A stretch of 64,000 nt of DNA from Oscillospiraceae bacterium (GTDB lineage Bacteria; Bacillota; Clostridia; Oscillospirales; Oscillospiraceae), in assembly GCA_017445385.1 (NCBI GenBank), contig JAFSUG010000001.1, forward strand, positions 1 through 64,000, read 5' to 3'. The translations under genes were made by a program, and so were the position numbers. The notes beneath the pieces were generated by a model, which did not search any database, was not told the origin of the DNA, and saw only the letters and a program-made list of their open reading frames with translations. Of the stretch, positions 32,768 to 41,336 are shown piece by piece (position 1 is the first letter of the stretch; each line of letters opens with the position of its first letter).

Positions 32768-34033
32768 ATGGAACGTATTATTTTTCACGTGGACGTAAAC
32801 AGCGCGTTTCTCTCGTGGTCCGCGTCGCATCGGGTAAACGTGCTCGGAGAAACGCTCGATCTCAGAACGGTGCCGTCGGTTGTGGCAGGGGAGCGGCAGG
32901 AGCGGCGGAGCATCATTCTTGCAAAGAGCATCCCGGCAAAGAAATTCGGCGTAAAGACGGGCGAGCCGCTCGGCATGGCGCTGGAAAAATGCCCGAATCT
33001 GATCGTCGTGCCGCCGGATTACGAGCTTTACGTGACCGCGTCGCGCGCGCTGATCCGCGTTTTGCATGAGTTTTCGCCGACTGTGGAGCAGTATTCGGTG
33101 GATGAGGCGTGGGTGGATATGACCGGCACGCGCGAGCTGTTCGGTCCGCCGGTGCTTGCGGCGGAGATGATGAAAAACCGCATTCGGGACGAGCTCGGTT
33201 TCACCGTGAACATCGGTATTTCCACAAATAAACTGCTTGCGAAGGTGGCAAGCGATTTTGAAAAGCCGGATAAGGTGCATACGCTCTTTCCGAGCGAGAT
33301 CGAGCAGAAGCTCTGGCCACTGCCGGTGCGCGAGCTGTTTTCCTGCGGTCCGGCTTCCGAGCGCAAGCTCCGCGAAATCGGCATCAAAACGGTGGGCGAG
33401 CTGGCGGCGGCGGATCCGGCGCTGCTGCGCAGAAAGCTCTATAAGCCGGGCGAGGTGCTTTGGCATTTCGCAAACGGCCGCGCGGACGATAAGCTGCTTG
33501 CCGTGCCGGAGGCTAACAAGGGCTACGGCAACTCCATGACGACGCCGTGGGACGTTACAACGGCAGAGGAGGGACGGCAGGTGCTGCTGTCGCTGTGCGA
33601 AACGGTTGGGATGCGGCTCCGGCGCGATGGAAAGCGCGCTGCGCTTGCGGCGATCTCGCTGCGCGGCACGGACTTTCGTGACGTATCGCGCCAAAAAACG
33701 CTCGGCAGCCCCACGGACGTGACCGAGGAGCTTTATACGGCGGCTTGCGACCTGTTTGCCGAGCTTTGGGACGGCAAAACGCCGCTGCGGCAGCTCGGCT
33801 TCCGCGTGAGCAAGGTCACGGCGGAGGGCTTCCGCCAGTACAGCCTCATTGACGGCAAGGACTATGCGCGCATGGAGCAGATGGACGCGGCGGTTGACCG
33901 CATCCGCGAAAAATACGGCGAGGACGCCATCTGCCGCGCGCGGCTTCTGCTCGGCGGCGTTGCCGGGAACATGGCAGGCGGCCTATCGAAAGAGCGGCGC
34001 ACGGGCGTAACAAAACCCGTGCCAAACGAATAA
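32768..34033 (+). CDS. dinB: Y-family DNA polymerase (DinB/Pol IV-like)
   Basis: 421 residues. It carries out error-prone translesion synthesis. The N-terminal catalytic motif FHVDVNSAFLSW provides the first metal-binding Asp, and YSVDEAWVDMTG provides the acidic pair near 105. The fingers/palm NIGISTNKLLAKVASDFEKPD and the thumb HhH region (LREIGIKTVGELAAADPALL) follow, then the little-finger domain. The start is the ATG at 32768. No beta-clamp-binding motif is certain at the C-terminus. Two LexA boxes upstream indicate SOS induction. Confidence 0.93.
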   Translation: MERIIFHVDVNSAFLSWSASHRVNVLGETLDLRTVPSVVAGERQERRSIILAKSIPAKKFGVKTGEPLGMALEKCPNLIVVPPDYELYVTASRALIRVLHEFSPTVEQYSVDEAWVDMTGTRELFGPPVLAAEMMKNRIRDELGFTVNIGISTNKLLAKVASDFEKPDKVHTLFPSEIEQKLWPLPVRELFSCGPASERKLREIGIKTVGELAAADPALLRRKLYKPGEVLWHFANGRADDKLLAVPEANKGYGNSMTTPWDVTTAEEGRQVLLSLCETVGMRLRRDGKRAALAAISLRGTDFRDVSRQKTLGSPTDVTEELYTAACDLFAELWDGKTPLRQLGFRVSKVTAEGFRQYSLIDGKDYARMEQMDAAVDRIREKYGEDAICRARLLLGGVAGNMAGGLSKERRTGVTKPVPNE

Positions 34034-34065
34034 AACCGCGTATTGCATTTGCAATACGCGGTTTT
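34032..34065. terminator. bidirectional terminator between dinB and asd
   Basis: A perfect 15-bp stem (34032-34046 with 34051-34065, loop ATTT) with AAAA and TTTT ends serves the convergent genes dinB (plus) and asd (minus), whose stops flank it. Confidence 0.88.
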
Positions 34066-34074
34066 ACGATGGAA

Positions 34075-35073
34075 TTACAGCAGCAGCTCCGCAATCTGTA
34101 CGGCGTTCGTTGCCGCGCCTTTGCGGACCTGGTCGCCGCAGCACCAGAGGTTCAGACCCTTTTCATCGGTCAGATCGTCGCGGATGCGGCCGACGAAAAC
34201 GAGGTCCTGATCCGAGGTATCGAGCGGCATCGGATACTTCTTATTTGCCAAATCGTCCACCAGCTTGCAGCCGGGGGCGGCGGCGATCAGCTCTCTTGCC
34301 TTCGCAACGGAGATTTTCTCCTTCGTGCGCAGTACAACCGAGATGCTGTGACTGCGCACAACGGGAACGCGCACGCAGGTGCAGGAAACCTTCAGCTCCG
34401 GCAGGTGGAGGATCTTGCGGCCCTCGTTCTGCATCTTCATCTCTTCGCTGGTGTAGCCCTCAAACGCGTCGCCGCCGATCTGCGGAATCACGTTGAACGC
34501 GATCTGATAGGGGAAGACCTTCGGCTCGTAAGTCTTGCCGGCGCGTACAGCGTCCGTTTCTTCCAGCAGTTCCACCGGACCGCCTGCGCCTGCGCCGGAG
34601 GTTGCCTGGTAGGACGATGCAATGATCGTTTCGATGGGGCTGTATTTATTGAGCGCGTTGATCGCGGTCAGCGTAACGATGGTGGTGCAGTTCGGGTTTG
34701 CGATGATGCCCTTGTGCGCTTTCACGTCTTCGGGGTTGATCTCGGGAACAACGAGCGGCACGTTCGGGTCCATGCGGAATGCGCTGGAATTATCAACGAA
34801 TACCGCGCCTGCCTTTACGATATGGGGCGCCATCTCCTGCGCGATGGGGTTCTGCGCCGCGCCGAGCACGATGTCAAGCCCCTCGAACGCATCGGCTTTC
34901 GCCTCGCGCACTTCGATCTCCTTGCCGCAAAACGGCAGCTTTTTGCCAACGCTGCGCGCGCTTGCGAGCAGGCGCAGCTCGCCGACCGGGAACTTGCGCT
35001 CTTCCAGAATTTTCATCATCTCGCGGCCGACTGCGCCGGTTGCGCCGAGAATACCTACGTTATAAAGCTTCAT
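34075..35073 (-). CDS. asd: aspartate-semialdehyde dehydrogenase
   Basis: 332 residues. The enzyme reduces aspartyl phosphate to aspartate semialdehyde, feeding lysine, threonine and methionine synthesis. The NADP motif GATGAVGREM lies at 10-19, the catalytic Cys129 is in ANPNCTTI, and YQATSGAGAGG follows near residue 155. An active-site His is in VRSHSISV. It is the third gene of the hom-lysC-asd operon, 12 bp after lysC. Confidence 0.96.
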   Translation of the reverse strand: MKLYNVGILGATGAVGREMMKILEERKFPVGELRLLASARSVGKKLPFCGKEIEVREAKADAFEGLDIVLGAAQNPIAQEMAPHIVKAGAVFVDNSSAFRMDPNVPLVVPEINPEDVKAHKGIIANPNCTTIVTLTAINALNKYSPIETIIASSYQATSGAGAGGPVELLEETDAVRAGKTYEPKVFPYQIAFNVIPQIGGDAFEGYTSEEMKMQNEGRKILHLPELKVSCTCVRVPVVRSHSISVVLRTKEKISVAKARELIAAAPGCKLVDDLANKKYPMPLDTSDQDLVFVGRIRDDLTDEKGLNLWCCGDQVRKGAATNAVQIAELLL

Positions 35074-35085
35074 AATGGTACCTCC

Positions 35086-36396
35086 TTATTTTACAAAGCT
35101 GCGGTAAAGGACTTCAATCGCCCTTTCGTAATCTTCGTTTTTTACTCCTACTATAATATTCAGCTCCTCCGGCCCCTGTGAGATCATGCGCACGTTGATG
35201 CCGTGTTCGCCGAGTTTTGCAAAGATTTTGCCGGATGAGCCGGAGCGGAACGCCATCTTCCGCCCAACCGCCGCAACAACCGCGATGCCATCGTCAACGG
35301 CAATCTCATCGGGCTTGAGATCGGTTTGCATTTCCGCAAGGATTGTATAGCGTTTAGCGGCAAGCTGCGCCTGCTCGATCACAACCGAGAAGCAGTCGAT
35401 GCCCGTCAGCGCGTAGGCTACGGAAACGCGGTGCTTTTCGAAAACGCCGAGGATGCGGCGGAATTCGCCCACCTGCGAGGACATTCCGCTGCGCGTTACG
35501 GTGATCGCGGTGTAATTCTTCTTGCCGGCAATGCCGGTGATGAACCATTCGTCGCGGTCATCATCGGAGAAATTCTCCTGAATCAGTGTGCCGGGATGGT
35601 TGGGGTCGTTCGTGTTGCGGATGTTCAGCGGAATGTTCTTTTCGCGCACGGGAAAAACGGTCTGCTCGTGCAGAACCTGCGCGCCGATATAGCTCAGCTC
35701 GCGCAGCTCGCTGTAGGTGATATGCTCAATTGTCTTTGCGTCAGAGACAATACGCGGATCCGCCATCAGAATACCGGAAACGTCCGTCCAGTTTTCGTAA
35801 ACGTCCGCGTCGAGCGCAGCCGCCGCAAGCGCGCCGGTTATATCGCTGCCGCCGCGTGTCAGTGTTTTGATGCTGCCGTCCGGCATTGCGCCGTAAAAGC
35901 CGGGGATCACGATCTTTTTGCCGCCGATTGCCTGCAGCAGCGGATAAGACGCCTCCTTGTCCACCGAGCCGTCCAGCGTGAAGCGGAGCCAGTCCGCGCT
36001 GTCCGCAAACTCGTAGCCGAGGTAGGCTGCCATCAGCTTCGCCGAGAAGTATTCGCCGCGGCTGACAAGCTCGTCTTGCGAAATGCCGCGCTCCATTTTC
36101 TCGCGCAGCACTTTGAACTCCGATTCCAGATCGAGATCAAGGTGCAGCGCGTCGCGGATCTCCAGATACCGAGAGCATATCATATCGTAAACAGAATCGC
36201 AAGCCACACCGTACTGTAAATGTGCGTGGCAGAGATACAGCAGGTCGGTCAGCTTATGGTCGCCGGAGAACCGCTTGCCCGCCGCCGAAACAACGATGAC
36301 CTTGCGGCCGGGATCGCTTTCAATGATCTTTCGGACTTTTTGAAACTGTCCGGCGTCCGCCATGGACGAGCCGCCGAACTTTGCAACTTTCAGCAT
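35086..36396 (-). CDS. lysC: aspartate kinase
   Basis: 436 residues, monofunctional. The enzyme phosphorylates aspartate. KFGGSSMADAGQF lies at the N-terminus, and the catalytic-domain TLTRGGSDITGALAAAAL lies near residue 190. Tandem C-terminal ACT domains (about 300-436) suggest feedback control by lysine or threonine. The start is the ATG at 36396 after GAGAGGTGG. It lies between hom and asd. The end of the ACT region (NVRMISQGPEELNIIVGV) is conserved. Confidence 0.94.
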   Translation of the reverse strand: MLKVAKFGGSSMADAGQFQKVRKIIESDPGRKVIVVSAAGKRFSGDHKLTDLLYLCHAHLQYGVACDSVYDMICSRYLEIRDALHLDLDLESEFKVLREKMERGISQDELVSRGEYFSAKLMAAYLGYEFADSADWLRFTLDGSVDKEASYPLLQAIGGKKIVIPGFYGAMPDGSIKTLTRGGSDITGALAAAALDADVYENWTDVSGILMADPRIVSDAKTIEHITYSELRELSYIGAQVLHEQTVFPVREKNIPLNIRNTNDPNHPGTLIQENFSDDDRDEWFITGIAGKKNYTAITVTRSGMSSQVGEFRRILGVFEKHRVSVAYALTGIDCFSVVIEQAQLAAKRYTILAEMQTDLKPDEIAVDDGIAVVAAVGRKMAFRSGSSGKIFAKLGEHGINVRMISQGPEELNIIVGVKNEDYERAIEVLYRSFVK

Positions 36397-36407
36397 AGCG
36401 CCACCTC

Positions 36408-37544
36408 TCATTCTACCGCCGCGAAGAACAGGCGATGATCACGCGACTGCAGCTCGCGGACGTGCGCGTGGAAATCCGCCTGCGAAACGGCGCGCGTTAC
36501 AATATAGCCGTCGCCCTGCGTTGCCGCAACGCTCTGCAGCCATGCGTCCGATGCGCTCGTGCGCACGTAGTAGCAGCGGAGCACGTCGCGGTTGTCAACC
36601 TCCGCGGCAACGTACTGCTTCGTATAGAAGTCGTTTTTGCCGCCGCAAACGTCCAGGCAGTCCTGCACAACGTTGTACGCCGTGGGATAGCGACCTGCGC
36701 CCTGCCCGAAAAAGCTCTGTACGCCGGCGTTTTCCGATTCATAGGTGACGAGATTGAAGTTTTCCGGCACTGCCGATTCCGGCGCGCCTGCCGGGATCAA
36801 AACCGGCTCAACGGACGCCTTGATTTTTTCACCGCTCTCGGCGCGCGCAATCAGCTTGCAGACCTTGCCAAGCGCCTTGAAATTCAGAACGTCCTGCGCC
36901 GTTACCGTGCGGATGCCGAACATCGGCACGTCCGATTCGCGGATCAGCTTGCCGAACGCCGCCGCGGTGGAGATCACGAGCTTACGGCGCACATCGTCGC
37001 CGTCGATATCCGCGGAGGGATCCGCCTCTGCATAGCCGAGCTTCTGCGCCTGCGCCAATACGCGCTCGAATTCCGCGCCGTCGCGGTGCATCGCGTCGAG
37101 AATAAAGTTGGTCGTGCCGTTGAAAATGCCGTGGATGCGGCGGATGGAATCTACGCGGCGGCAGCGCTCAATGTTTACAAGCCAGGGAATACCGCCGCCC
37201 ACAGCCGCCGTGCAGCGCAGGGCAACGCCGTTTTCCTTCGCCAGCTCCACAAGCTCCGGCAAAAACGCCGAAACGAGCGCCTTGTTCGCCGTGATATAAT
37301 GCTTGCCGGCCTTCAGCGCGCCGGAGGCAAACTCCCATGCCGGGTGCAGTCCGCCCATCGCCTCAACAACGGTATCGATTTCCGGATCATCGATGATCGC
37401 AGAAATATCCGCAACGCCGCGTCCGCCGGGAACGTCGCCGACGTTCAGGCACAGCACTTTTTCAACGCTGACGCCCTCTAACCGCTGCGCTAAATGATCT
37501 ACGCCGGCGCCTACAACGCCGTATCCAAGTAAGCCGATGCGCAT
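36408..37544 (-). CDS. hom: homoserine dehydrogenase
   Basis: 378 residues. The enzyme reduces aspartate semialdehyde to homoserine. The Rossmann motif GLLGYGVVGAGV is at the N-terminus, ITANKALVS near 94, GGGIPWLVNIERC near 130-142, and GTTNFILDAM with the LGYAEADPSADIDGDDVRRKL signature follow. The start is the ATG at 37544 behind CGGAGGGCAATTGT. The C-terminal ACT-like part is short, so feedback by threonine is uncertain. It is first in the operon. Confidence 0.94.
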   Translation of the reverse strand: MRIGLLGYGVVGAGVDHLAQRLEGVSVEKVLCLNVGDVPGGRGVADISAIIDDPEIDTVVEAMGGLHPAWEFASGALKAGKHYITANKALVSAFLPELVELAKENGVALRCTAAVGGGIPWLVNIERCRRVDSIRRIHGIFNGTTNFILDAMHRDGAEFERVLAQAQKLGYAEADPSADIDGDDVRRKLVISTAAAFGKLIRESDVPMFGIRTVTAQDVLNFKALGKVCKLIARAESGEKIKASVEPVLIPAGAPESAVPENFNLVTYESENAGVQSFFGQGAGRYPTAYNVVQDCLDVCGGKNDFYTKQYVAAEVDNRDVLRCYYVRTSASDAWLQSVAATQGDGYIVTRAVSQADFHAHVRELQSRDHRLFFAAVE

Positions 37545-37569
37545 ACAATTGCCCTCCGTTTGTCCGTGA

Positions 37570-37600
37570 GATAAAAACACTTGCTTTTTTGATAAAAACA
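37570..37600. repeat. 10-bp direct repeats 21 bp apart between hom and thrC
   Basis: GATAAAAACA occurs at 37570-37579 (first G shared with the preceding codon-free DNA) and again at 37591-37600. The second copy also forms an inverted repeat with TTTATC at 37602-37607. The repeats lie in the 163-bp region between divergent threonine-pathway genes and could be an operator; no regulator is known. A poor TTGGCA/TATAAA pair with a 20-bp spacer faces thrC. Confidence 0.4.
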
Positions 37601-37707
37601 GTTTATCATGTTATATCATTATTTTTACCAAAATGCAAGAAAAAAGTTTGGCAGAAACATGAAAAGGCAATCCTATAAAATAAGGATGCAACAGAGGAGC
37701 GATCAAT

Positions 37708-39174
37708 ATGCTTTATCAAAGTACGCGCGGCAAGTCGCCGGCGGTGTCTTCTACGCGCGCCGTGTTGAACGGCATCGCGCCGGACGGCGGCCTGTATATG
37801 CCGGAGCTGAACGCGGCGCAGGTGGATTATAAAAGGCTGCTGCCGATGACGGCGATGCAGATGGCGGAGGAGATCTTCCGCGCATTGCTGCCGGGATTTG
37901 AAGATATTTCCGGAATCGTGCGGCGCGCGTATACCGGAAAATTTGAAACGGACGAGCTTACGCCGCTCGTGCCGGTGGGCGATCGGTTCGTTTTAGAGCT
38001 GTTCCGCGGACCGACGAGCGCGTTTAAGGACGTTGCGCTTTCCGCGCTGCCGCAGTTTATCTCGCAGGCGCGCAAGCAGGAGGGACTTTCGGAGAAGGTC
38101 GTTATCTTAACGGCAACCTCCGGCGATACCGGCAAGGCGGCGCTTGAGGGCTTCCATGACGTTGCCGGAACGCAGATCATCGTTTTCTATCCCGATGGCG
38201 GCGTCAGCGCGGTGCAGCGCGCGCAGATGGTTACGCAGGAGGGCGCGAACGTCCGCGTCTGCGCCGTGCGCGGCAATTTTGACGATGCGCAGACGGGCGT
38301 GAAAAAGATTTTCGCAAATGCCGACCGCAAGCTGCTTTCGGAGATGGGCGTTACGCTGTCGTCGGCAAACTCCATCAACATCGGGCGGCTTGTTCCGCAG
38401 GTTGTATATTATTATAAGGCGTATGCCGATCTTTGCCGCATGGGGCGCATTCAGCCGGGCAAAAAAGCGGATTTCACCGTGCCGACCGGCAACTTCGGCG
38501 ATATTTTGGCAGGCTACTTCGCAAAATGCCTCGGGCTTCCCGTTGGGAAGCTGATCTGCGCGTCGAACGCGAACGACGTGCTTACGGACTTTTTGCATAC
38601 CGGCCGCTACGACCGCCGTCGTCCGTTCTATAAAACGATCTCGCCCTCGATGGACATCCTCGTTTCGAGCAACCTGGAGCGGCTGCTGTATCTGCTCTCC
38701 GGGTGCGATGCGGATTTTGTCGCGGAGAAGATGGCGGAGCTGGAGCAAAACGGCTTCTATCAGGTGCCGCAGGAGATGGTCGCGCGGCTGCATGAAGAAT
38801 TTTCCGCCGAAACGGCAGACGACGATCTCACAACCGAAACCATCGGCAAGGTCTGGCGCGAACACCGTTATCTTTGCGATACGCATACGGCGGTTGCGTG
38901 GTACGCATCGGAAAAATGCGGCGGCGCTGCACCGAACGTTGTGCTTTCAACGGCTTCGCCGTATAAATTCCCGGCGGCTGTCTGCCGCGCGCTCGGCGCT
39001 TCGCCCGATTCCGACGAGTTCGCCGTTATGGAGCAGCTCCGCGAGCTGACGGGCGTTCCGATCCCGAAGAACCTCGCCGGTCTTTCGGCGCGCAAAGAGC
39101 TCCACCGCTCGGTCGTAGACAAAGAAAAAATGATGGATTACGTCCTTGACGCAATCCGGGAGGGTAAAGAATGA
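37708..39174 (+). CDS. thrC: threonine synthase
   Basis: 488 residues, the longer type I threonine synthase. The enzyme converts phosphohomoserine to threonine with PLP. The N-terminal YQSTRGKSPAVSSTRAVLNGIAPDGGLY is typical, the PLP Lys107 lies in GPTSAFKDVAL, and ATSGDTGKAAL, NSINIGRLVPQ and PTGNFGDILAGYFA follow. A ribosome-binding site (AGAGGAGC) precedes the ATG. It overlaps thrH by 4 bp. Confidence 0.96.
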   Translation: MLYQSTRGKSPAVSSTRAVLNGIAPDGGLYMPELNAAQVDYKRLLPMTAMQMAEEIFRALLPGFEDISGIVRRAYTGKFETDELTPLVPVGDRFVLELFRGPTSAFKDVALSALPQFISQARKQEGLSEKVVILTATSGDTGKAALEGFHDVAGTQIIVFYPDGGVSAVQRAQMVTQEGANVRVCAVRGNFDDAQTGVKKIFANADRKLLSEMGVTLSSANSINIGRLVPQVVYYYKAYADLCRMGRIQPGKKADFTVPTGNFGDILAGYFAKCLGLPVGKLICASNANDVLTDFLHTGRYDRRRPFYKTISPSMDILVSSNLERLLYLLSGCDADFVAEKMAELEQNGFYQVPQEMVARLHEEFSAETADDDLTTETIGKVWREHRYLCDTHTAVAWYASEKCGGAAPNVVLSTASPYKFPAAVCRALGASPDSDEFAVMEQLRELTGVPIPKNLAGLSARKELHRSVVDKEKMMDYVLDAIREGKE

Positions 39175-39770
39175 AAATCGTATGCTTGGACGTTGAGGGC
39201 GTTTTAACGCCGGAAATCTGGATCGAGTTTTCGAAAGAGAGCGGCATTTCCGTCCTTTCGCGTACAACGCGCGATGAGCCGGATTATGATAAGCTGATGC
39301 GCTGGCGGCTCGGCGTGCTGAAAGAGCACGGGCTTGGACTGAGGGAGATTCAGCAGACGATCGAGCGGATCGATCCGCTGCCCGGCGCAAAGGAATTTCT
39401 CGATACGCTCCGCGCCGAGACGCAGGTGATCCTGCTCAGCGATACGTTCTATGAATTTGCCGCGCCGCTGATGAAAAAGCTTGGCAATCCCACGCTCTTC
39501 TGCAATTCGCTGACGGTTGCGCCCTCGGGCGAGATCACCGGCTATAAAATGCGCTGCGAGCAATCAAAGCTCACAACCGTGCGCGGACTTCAGTCCATCG
39601 GCTTTGAAACGATTGCCGCAGGCGACAGCTATAACGACCTCGGCATGATCCGCGCATCCTCCGCAGGGTTCCTGTTCCGCTCAACCGAGCAGATCAAGCG
39701 GGACAACCCCGATCTTCCGGCGGTTGAAACGTATGAAGACTTCCTCGCGGCAATCCGCAAGGCGCTGTAA
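39171..39770 (+). CDS. thrH: bifunctional phosphoserine phosphatase / homoserine phosphotransferase
   Basis: 199 residues of the HAD-superfamily ThrH group. The nucleophile motif is CLDVEGVLTPEIW (Asp at 7), followed by the LLSDTF Ser motif and the AGDSYNDLGM acidic motif. In Pseudomonas ThrH moves phosphate from phosphoserine to homoserine, bypassing homoserine kinase. Its translational coupling to thrC by ATGA, with no thrB nearby, suggests the same here. A plain phosphoserine phosphatase role remains possible. Confidence 0.88.
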   Translation: MKIVCLDVEGVLTPEIWIEFSKESGISVLSRTTRDEPDYDKLMRWRLGVLKEHGLGLREIQQTIERIDPLPGAKEFLDTLRAETQVILLSDTFYEFAAPLMKKLGNPTLFCNSLTVAPSGEITGYKMRCEQSKLTTVRGLQSIGFETIAAGDSYNDLGMIRASSAGFLFRSTEQIKRDNPDLPAVETYEDFLAAIRKAL

Positions 39771-39776
39771 AAAAGA

Positions 39777-39809
39777 GGCACAGATGGAATTCCATCTGTG
39801 CCGTTTTTT
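39777..39809 (+). terminator. terminator of the thrC-thrH operon
   Basis: A perfect 11-bp stem (39777-39787 with 39792-39802, AATT loop) followed by GTTTTTT, 7 bp after the thrH stop. Confidence 0.9.
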
Positions 39810-40602
39810 ATTGCTTTTTGAATTTCACAAGGCCTGCTTTGCCCAGCGCAAGCATGATCGCCGGAATCAGAACAAGCTGAATGATGATGCCGGGAATCGC
39901 CTTGAGTACCGCGCCGGAGAGGAACGCCTCAAACGTGAACGCATCATTGCGCAGTCCCAGCAGCACGATCTCCGCAAGGCCCCAAACGAGCCGCCCCAGC
40001 ACCATTGCCGAAAGCAGCGCGCCGTAGAGCGTTGCGAGATTCTTTTGCTGCATCCGCGCATAGAGGAAGCCGGAAACGAAGCCGTAGGCTGCAAGCTCAA
40101 ACGCCATCGCAATCGCGCTCGGATAAAGCGGCGGCATTCCGAAGGCGGCGGAGCGGAGCAGCGGCAGAATAAAGCCGATCGTCAGTCCGTATTGCCAGCC
40201 GCAGATCAGCCCGCAGAGCAGGACGGGAACGTGCATCGGCAGCAGCGTGTTGCCGATCAGCTCGTCTTTCGTTGTGCCGCGGTGGCAGCCGGTTGCGATC
40301 AGAATCGTGATCTCGGCATCGGGGTTTCCTCTGCGGATCTCGCTCAGCAGCACCGGCATCAAAAACTTGCTCGGAACGGGGCGCGTATGATTGCTTGCGA
40401 TGATGGTAACGCGCCGTTTGCCGCGCGCAAGCTCGTGCAGCGGCTACGAGCCGATCGGGTTTTGCATCGCCTGCTCCACGAGCGCTTCCTGCGAAAGCGG
40501 CGGCGTATATTGCTCGATGCGCGAGCGTAAAACCGCGCGAACGCGGCTGTCCGGCAGGGAAAGACGCATTTCGCTTTTTCCGTAAGGCAGAGAGATTTCC
40601 AT
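39808..40602 (-). pseudogene. chimeric pseudogene: LarA N-terminus with amber stop, joined to ECF transporter S component
   Basis: From the ATG at 40602 (after GGGAGGG) the frame encodes a LarA-type lactate-racemase N-terminus (SLPYGKSEMRLSLPD, then QAMQNPIGS). It is cut by an in-frame TAG at about 40441-40443. After the stop the frame continues as LarA (PLHELARGKRRVTIIASNHTRPVPSK and IATGCHRGTTKDEL). It then switches at about 40263 into a hydrophobic ECF-transporter S component (MHVPVLLCGLICGWQYG). Most of LarA and the S-component start are missing, as expected from a deletion. Residual translation from internal starts cannot be excluded. Confidence 0.8.
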
Positions 40603-40647
40603 AAAACACCCTCCCAAAAGTGTAAAATCGAAAGATTTTGCTGCTTT

Positions 40648-40676
40648 ATTATACCAATCTGTCCGCCAGTGTGCAA
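40648..40676 (-). promoter_or_regulatory. promoter of the larA/ECF pseudogene
   Basis: On the minus strand TTGCAC (40671-40676), a 17-bp spacer and TATAAT (40648-40653). It remains intact although the gene is broken. Confidence 0.75.
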
Positions 40677-40715
40677 CAGTTTTGATGGCGGAGAAAAAAG
40701 AAAAACGCGCCTGCG

Positions 40716-40744
40716 TTGCTTTTCGGGGCGCTTTGTGCTATGAT
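40716..40744 (+). promoter_or_regulatory. promoter of the GH1 pseudogene
   Basis: TTGCTT (40716-40721), a 17-bp spacer and TATGAT (40739-40744), followed by GTGGAGG and the ATG at 40781. Confidence 0.65.
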
Positions 40745-40780
40745 AGGCGCGAAAAATATAAGCGCGTGGAGGTTTGCAAT

Positions 40781-41327
40781 ATGGCTTTTTCCAAGGACTT
40801 TCTCTGGGGCGCGGCATCAGCCGCTGGACTTTTTCGGCGGAAACACCTATCAGTCGCGCAACTATCTCGATAGACCCGGCGCGCCGAGCCCGAACAGCCT
40901 GAAAAAATGGGGTCAGCCGCGCACGCCTATGGGCTGGGTTGTCTCGCCGGAGGTGCTGTACTGGCTTCCGAAATTTTATTATGAGCGCTACGGTCTGCCG
41001 CTTCTGATTACCGAAAACGGTATGGCGAATTTTGACGTGATCCATCTCGATGGCGCGGTGCATGATCCGCAGCGCACGGACTTCGTCACACGCTATCTTT
41101 CGCATCTGAAAATGGCGGTGGACGAGGGCGTTCCCGTGATCGGCTATCAGTATTGGTCGCTGATGGATAACTTCGAGTGGAACCTCGGCTATACGATGCG
41201 GTTCGGTCTGATCTTTATTGACTATCACAACGGCTGCCGCCGTATTTTGAAGGATACGGCGAAATACTACGGCGAGGTTATCCGCGCGAACGGTGAGAAT
41301 CTCCCGAAGCTGCCGCTGAACTGGTGA
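40781..41327 (+). pseudogene. beta-glucosidase (GH1) pseudogene with internal deletion and frameshift
   Basis: The ATG at 40781 begins MAFSKDFLWGAASAA, the standard GH1 N-terminus. At about 40826-40830 the sequence jumps, in another frame, to LDFFGGNTYQSRNYLD, which belongs some 270 codons later in GH1 enzymes. The rest is a normal C-terminus: LLITENGMAN (nucleophile Glu), GYQYWSLMDNFEWNLGY and FGLIFIDY. The acid/base NEP region is lost. The frame change means the intact N-terminal start cannot produce the C-terminal part, so the enzyme must be inactive. Confidence 0.9.
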
Positions 41328-41336
41328 GGAGCAATT

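Noticed and set aside
40441-40443. TAG in the larA remnant as a recoded (pyrrolysine) codon
   Set aside because: The same gene is also truncated and fused to an unrelated transporter, so ordinary decay is the simpler reading; no pyl gene is in the window.
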